This document shows, in pieces, positions 4,934-8,179 of a DNA stretch of 8,179 nucleotides (position 1 is the stretch's first letter; each line of letters begins with the position of its first letter). Made by a program: the position numbers and the translations under genes. The stretch spans positions 1-8,179 of the forward strand of contig JAGVJT010000007.1 of NCBI GenBank assembly GCA_020050955.1. Reading direction: 5' to 3'. Source of the DNA: Legionellales bacterium. GTDB lineage: Bacteria; Pseudomonadota; Gammaproteobacteria; Legionellales; Legionellaceae. The notes under the pieces were generated by a model. It saw only the letters and a list, made by a program, of their open reading frames with translations. It had not been told where the DNA came from and made no database searches.

Positions 4934-5983
4934 ATGGCGAGAATGAATGGTGAAATCGATTTAGTTCAGGATGAAGATCGTGTACTAGATGATGAGCAAG
5001 TAGCTGAAGAGTTGCATCCAGCAGCGCAACAACAAGCACAGCAAGAAGAAGATGGTGAGGTGATTGTTGACGGAGAGCAACCTGTTCTTGCTGATGTTCA
5101 AGAAGAAGAGTTAGTACCAGCAGGTCAACAACAAGCAGAAGCTGGCGATGCTGTAGAAGAAGTGGTTATTCCAGTTATTCAACAACAAGTAGAAGTTGGC
5201 GATGTTGCAGAAGAAGTGGTTATTCCAGTTATTCAACAACAAGCAGAAGCTGGGGATGTTGTAGAGGAAGTGGTTATTCCAGTTATTCAACAACAAGCAG
5301 AAGCTGGGGATGTTGTAGAGGAAGTGGTTATTCCAGTTATTCAACAACAAGCAGCACATGATGATGTTACTGATGTTGAAGAAGATGTTTTACCAACGAA
5401 TCAAGCTTTCTTTGTTGAGAGTGTTGAGGAAGTAGAAGAAAGCGACGTACTGAATCAAGCGCGTCAACAACAAGCGGCGGCAGATGTTGTGCATGTTGCA
5501 GAAACAATCGTGATTGAAATCGAAGCAGTAGATATTCAATCAATGCACATGCCAAGCATGGAGCCACAACAATCGAGTGCAGATGAAGCTAATGCGACCA
5601 CTGAAGGCCATCAAGAGTCGCCTACAGAATCGTTCGAGGCTCGTACAAGCGGCGATGATGCTCAGCAATCAACAGCACCAACACCAGCACCACAAATTGA
5701 TGCAGCCTCTGCACCTAGCAAATCAAAAAAATGTACCATTTACTCGTTTATGATGGCGATGATGGCGCATCCTGCTGCTAAAATAGCGGGTGCTATTCTT
5801 CTAAGCGCAAGTCTTCTTGCTTTAGGACTGACAGTAGCTGGTGTAATGTCGTTTGCGACAAGCTTTATCGTGATGACGGCCTTACTTGGTGCATCGATGT
5901 TTGCCGGTCACCGTTATGCCACAAAAAAACCAGAACCTCAAGAAGAACCAGCTCCAGAAGCAGCTGCAACTGCGGGCATGTAA
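4934..5983 (+). CDS. Acidic tandem-repeat protein with C-terminal hydrophobic hairpin; putative effector
   Basis: A 349-residue protein of no family I recognise. Residues 68-139 are four 18-residue repeats of the type AEAGDVVEEVVIPVIQQQ, flanked by decayed copies at about 22-34 (VAEELHPAAQQQ) and 53-67 (ADVQEEELVPAGQQQ), and looser ones after 140. Residues 205-265 are Ser/Thr/Pro/Ala-rich and probably disordered. Then KSKKC, the motif YSFMM (270-274), an H-P pair, and two hydrophobic segments at about 284-304 and 306-325 form a likely membrane hairpin. The tail is short, with Pro, Glu and Ala. This end matches those of the two preceding genes. There is no signal peptide. The ATG is chosen because GGAGG (4924-4928) lies 5 nt upstream and the promoter candidate rules out the GTG at 4895. 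The gene is transcribed alone, ending at 5993-6026. The role is unknown; a membrane-anchored scaffold or secreted effector is inferred. Confidence 0.72.
   Translation: MARMNGEIDLVQDEDRVLDDEQVAEELHPAAQQQAQQEEDGEVIVDGEQPVLADVQEEELVPAGQQQAEAGDAVEEVVIPVIQQQVEVGDVAEEVVIPVIQQQAEAGDVVEEVVIPVIQQQAEAGDVVEEVVIPVIQQQAAHDDVTDVEEDVLPTNQAFFVESVEEVEESDVLNQARQQQAAADVVHVAETIVIEIEAVDIQSMHMPSMEPQQSSADEANATTEGHQESPTESFEARTSGDDAQQSTAPTPAPQIDAASAPSKSKKCTIYSFMMAMMAHPAAKIAGAILLSASLLALGLTVAGVMSFATSFIVMTALLGASMFAGHRYATKKPEPQEEPAPEAAATAGM
5135..5350 (+). repeat. Four tandem 54-bp repeats inside the acidic repeat protein gene
   Basis: Units at 5135-5188, 5189-5242, 5243-5296 and 5297-5350 have no spacers and keep the reading frame (18 residues each). 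Units 3 and 4 are identical over all 54 bases. Unit 2 differs by a few changes (for example VEVGDVA for AEAGDVV), and unit 1 differs mainly at ggc/ggg and gct/gtt sites. The identical pair shows a recent duplication or continued homogenisation. The copy number is likely to vary between strains. Confidence 0.97.
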
Positions 5984-5992
5984 TCTCATTAG

Positions 5993-6026
5993 ATCGCTGG
6001 GTGCATGTGAGCACTCAGCGATTTTT
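5993..6026 (+). terminator. Intrinsic terminator of the repeat protein gene
   Basis: ATCGCTGGGTGC (5993-6004) pairs with GCACTCAGCGAT (6011-6022) over 12 bp with one G-U pair and a 6-nt loop, followed by T residues to 6026. It starts 9 nt after the stop codon. No T-run follows on the minus strand, so it would not stop nadA transcription coming the other way. I see no clear nadA terminator in the remaining bases up to 6122. Confidence 0.85.
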
Positions 6027-6122
6027 CATTAAGTTTTGTGACATCATAGCTAATCACTCTATACCGCGAATGATTTAAGTCATTCCTACCTGTTGGTGCT
6101 CATAGATAATGCACTTAAGTCG

Positions 6123-7457
6123 TTAATTTTCTGTAATCTGAATCATGTTCTGCATGGCTTTTTTAGCGTTCTCAATGACCCACTGTTGTTCGTTATCGTT
6201 TAATCGGCGTCGAATCCCTGTGTATTCGTTGATCTGATCGCCTGCTTTGACTTCGTTATAAGCCATATTTTTTCCTAAACGTAAGCAATCAAGTAGACCA
6301 ACTAAATGGGGTGGGTCATTGCGTGACATGGTGGCACACCCGCAACCAAGTGTTTTTTTATCATCAAGTGGTGCTTCGGCAAGATTCACAACCGTAATCC
6401 CTTGCGTTCGGCAATGTTCTTTTAAATAATCAACCATATGATTTTCTGTGCCAATGGCATAGCGCTTGGTTTTTGCGCGATCTTGTGTGACATAATCCCA
6501 GATAAACGCTGTAGAACCTGCATGTTCTGCAACGCGAATGACTTCATTGCGACATTCAGGATGAGCAATAGTTGTGTATCCTTGCTGATGCCAATAATCA
6601 CACATGGCAGATGTATAATGTGTGTGTACTGCACAATGACTTGAAAAAAGAATAAGGTCAGACTGGTCAAATATTTTCAAAACAGATTTATCTTGTTCTT
6701 CGAGAGAAAATTGAGCGCCAGCTGTTCCGCCAGGCCAATAGGCAATGTTTTTAATGCCTAGCCAGTGAGCCACATTTTCACCCATGTGTTGATCAGGAAT
6801 AAACAATATTTTTTTATTTTGCGCTTTGGCCCATTGGAAAATTTTCTTAACATTTGAGCTTGTGCATACGGCACCACCTTGTGCACCGGTCATCGCTTTG
6901 ACACGACCTGATGTATTCATGTAACAAACCGGTAATACGTTTTCAGCGCCATAACGTGCATTAAGATCTAAAAAAGCAGGTTCTACCATAAAATCTTTGG
7001 CAAGCATCTCCATGGTGCACCCTGATTTGGGATTCGTAATATAAACATGTTGCGACTCATGCGCTAAAATACTGATTGACTCCGCCATAAAATGCACAGC
7101 GGACTCAATGATAATCGATTTTTCTGGATGGTTTGCTGCCATCAGTGCTAATTGATACGAGTCACCAATTTGCCCGCCGAATTGCTCGACTAAACGCACA
7201 ATTTCACCACCCATGTAATAGTGAGCGAGTAACAAAAGCTGTGAACCGAAATGATCGTATGCTTTTTCTAAATATGGCTTCATCCATTGTAAAACGGTTG
7301 TTAGCTTTCGATCAGGCAAGGCAAGATAAGATTCAGCATAAGGGATAAAATCATCTTGATACCAATCCAGCGGATAGTCTTGTTGACAAAGCTGCATGCC
7401 GGGTGTGAGATGCATTTTGGTTTTTTGAGGTTGGTAGGTAGTGTATGTCTCAAACAT
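6123..7457 (-). CDS. nadA: NadA, quinolinate synthase (long form)
   Basis: NadA condenses iminoaspartate with dihydroxyacetone phosphate to give quinolinate, the second step of de novo NAD synthesis, using an oxygen-sensitive 4Fe-4S cluster in the cytoplasm. Visible family signatures are LLAHYYMGGEI (77-86), GDSYQLA (98-104), SGCTMEM (145-151, ligand Cys147), NTSGRVKAMTG with CTSSN (181-202), FIPDQHMGENVA (219-230), SSHCAVHTHYT (272-282), AHPECRNEV (298-306, ligand Cys302), GST (314-316) and GCGCATMSRNDP (371-382, third ligand Cys374 or Cys372). At 444 residues it is longer than the roughly 350 of E. coli; it has an N-terminal extension and a W-P-x-G insert before CAVH, as in other long-form NadA. 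The start ATG (7455-7457) lies 24 bp after the nadB stop, with only a weak CAGG-type site, fitting a nadB-nadA operon. Confidence 0.95.
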   Translation of the reverse strand: MFETYTTYQPQKTKMHLTPGMQLCQQDYPLDWYQDDFIPYAESYLALPDRKLTTVLQWMKPYLEKAYDHFGSQLLLLAHYYMGGEIVRLVEQFGGQIGDSYQLALMAANHPEKSIIIESAVHFMAESISILAHESQHVYITNPKSGCTMEMLAKDFMVEPAFLDLNARYGAENVLPVCYMNTSGRVKAMTGAQGGAVCTSSNVKKIFQWAKAQNKKILFIPDQHMGENVAHWLGIKNIAYWPGGTAGAQFSLEEQDKSVLKIFDQSDLILFSSHCAVHTHYTSAMCDYWHQQGYTTIAHPECRNEVIRVAEHAGSTAFIWDYVTQDRAKTKRYAIGTENHMVDYLKEHCRTQGITVVNLAEAPLDDKKTLGCGCATMSRNDPPHLVGLLDCLRLGKNMAYNEVKAGDQINEYTGIRRRLNDNEQQWVIENAKKAMQNMIQITEN

Positions 7458-7481
7458 GATGATTGGGCCTGCAAAAACGGG

Positions 7482-8179
7482 TTAAATAAAAGGGGTTTGT
7501 GGTGCATTTAAGCGAGCAATACTTTCTTGTGCGCGAGCATGTTTATGAGGAAAGTCATCTCGGAAATGCCCTCCGCGTGATTCGCGTCGTGTCAGTGCCG
7601 CACCGACAATTAGCTCTGCGTTGAGAATAATATTACGCAATTCAATAAAATCTCTTGTGATGCTATGTGTCCAATAATAGTCTTCGATAATTTGTTTTCG
7701 TTTTCGAATAAACTCTAAGAGGTCGGATAAGCCTGCCTCTGTTCTCACGATACCCGCAAATGATGTCATTTCGCCACGTAAACTTCGCCAATGCGCATTA
7801 ATTTGGCTCGCACGACGATGATTAATGGTTGTGGGTGAGTTCCATGCTGTCACAGATGGCGTTGTACTCCAAGGACGGTCAAGATCATCCAATGTGGCGC
7901 GTGCAGCATGAGACGCCATGACTGCTGCTTCTAATAAGGAATTACTGGCAAGTCGATTTGCACCATGTAACCCGGAAAACGCGACTTCACCAATAGCATA
8001 AAGACGGCGTAAATCCGTACGACCATCGATACCTGTTAAAACGCCGCCGCATTGATAATGTGCAGCAGGCACTACAGGAATAAAATCTTGACTCATGTCA
8101 ATGCCGAGTGAGAGTAGGGTGGCATAGATTTGCGGAAAACGTTTTTTAAGAAATGATTTTGGCTGATGCGTAATGTCTA
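7482..8179 (-). CDS. nadB: NadB, L-aspartate oxidase, C-terminal part (cut by window edge)
   Basis: NadB is the FAD enzyme that oxidises L-aspartate to iminoaspartate, the substrate passed to NadA. The reading frame stays open to the window edge, so about 231 residues are visible of an enzyme usually near 530. The visible part starts with PQIYATLLSLGIDMSQDFIPV and then shows PAAHYQCGGV, whose His matches an active-site His of the family. GIDGRTDLRRLYAIGEVAFSG and LHGANRLASNSLLEA follow, where the Arg of GANR is a substrate-binding residue and the last part contacts FAD. The rest is the C-terminal helical domain, including MTSFAGIVRTEAGL. An internal Met (8094-8096) is not the start, because the homologous frame continues upstream of it. 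The gene is upstream of nadA in the same direction. Confidence 0.96.
   Translation of the reverse strand, partial: DITHQPKSFLKKRFPQIYATLLSLGIDMSQDFIPVVPAAHYQCGGVLTGIDGRTDLRRLYAIGEVAFSGLHGANRLASNSLLEAAVMASHAARATLDDLDRPWSTTPSVTAWNSPTTINHRRASQINAHWRSLRGEMTSFAGIVRTEAGLSDLLEFIRKRKQIIEDYYWTHSITRDFIELRNIILNAELIVGAALTRRESRGGHFRDDFPHKHARAQESIARLNAPQTPFI

Noticed and set aside
5135..5350. CRISPR-like or intergenic repeat array
   Set aside because: The units are contiguous with no unique spacers, keep one reading frame, and lie inside a well-supported gene.
5111..5359. Minus-strand open frame with a repeated NNWNNHF pattern
   Set aside because: It is the reverse-complement shadow of the 54-bp repeats in the acidic repeat protein. 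It has no ribosome binding site, and its repeats only reflect the coding ones.
6068..6085. Inverted repeat GAATGA / TCATTC as a nadA terminator
   Set aside because: The stem is only 6 bp, AT-rich and has no T-run on the minus strand, so it is not a credible intrinsic terminator.
6438..7348. Plus-strand open frames of 68 and 71 codons within nadA
   Set aside because: nadA is unambiguous on the other strand, and these frames show no ribosome binding site or recognisable protein features.

Overview
The window looks like chromosome of a gammaproteobacterium of the Legionellales/Coxiella type, i.e. an intracellular bacterium of amoebae or other eukaryotes. This is inference. It rests on moderate-to-low GC, ordinary proteobacterial housekeeping genes (glnD, a CspA-type gene, nadB-nadA), and a central block of proteins with eukaryote-like features. 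The closest known relatives of that block that I can name are Legionella Dot/Icm effectors. No secretion system or rRNA is present to prove the placement.

Layout. Positions 1-474 (minus) hold the N-terminal part of GlnD, the PII uridylyltransferase, cut by the window edge. Divergent from it, 596-943 (plus) encodes a small exported protein made almost wholly of 11-residue coiled-coil repeats, preceded by a possible 17-codon leader ORF. Positions 1069-1275 (minus) encode a CspA-family cold shock protein with a clear terminator. From 1364 to 6026 (plus) lies an accessory block of three genes in two transcription units. The first unit has a promoter near 1364-1393, an OTU-type deubiquitinase-like protein (1424-3337), an acidic 450-residue protein (3353-4705), and a strong terminator. 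The second has its own promoter near 4875-4904, an acidic repeat protein (4934-5983), and a terminator. Positions 6123-8179 (minus) hold nadB (C-terminal part, running off the edge) and nadA, the two enzymes that make quinolinate for NAD.

The interesting part is the three-gene block. The three proteins differ in their main bodies but end alike: an S-F-[LM]-M motif, a short spacer, an I/F-A-[AG] step into a hydrophobic segment or hairpin, then a short polar tail. None has an N-terminal signal peptide. One carries a Cys-His OTU core with the wide catalytic spacing of Legionella Lot-type deubiquitinases. The second carries an IQ-like motif and three helices resembling ubiquitin-binding MIU motifs. 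The third carries 18-residue E/V/Q-rich repeats that are still expanding at DNA level. My reading is a set of co-inherited, membrane-anchored effector-like proteins acting on host ubiquitin signalling. This is a hypothesis from sequence alone.

Several upstream non-ATG starts are open in frame (557, 1382, 4895). In each case a good ribosome binding site, and in two cases a promoter, points to the downstream ATG, and those ATGs are used here. No gene-free stretch exceeds about 230 bases. I saw no tRNA, rRNA, insertion sequence or CRISPR array.
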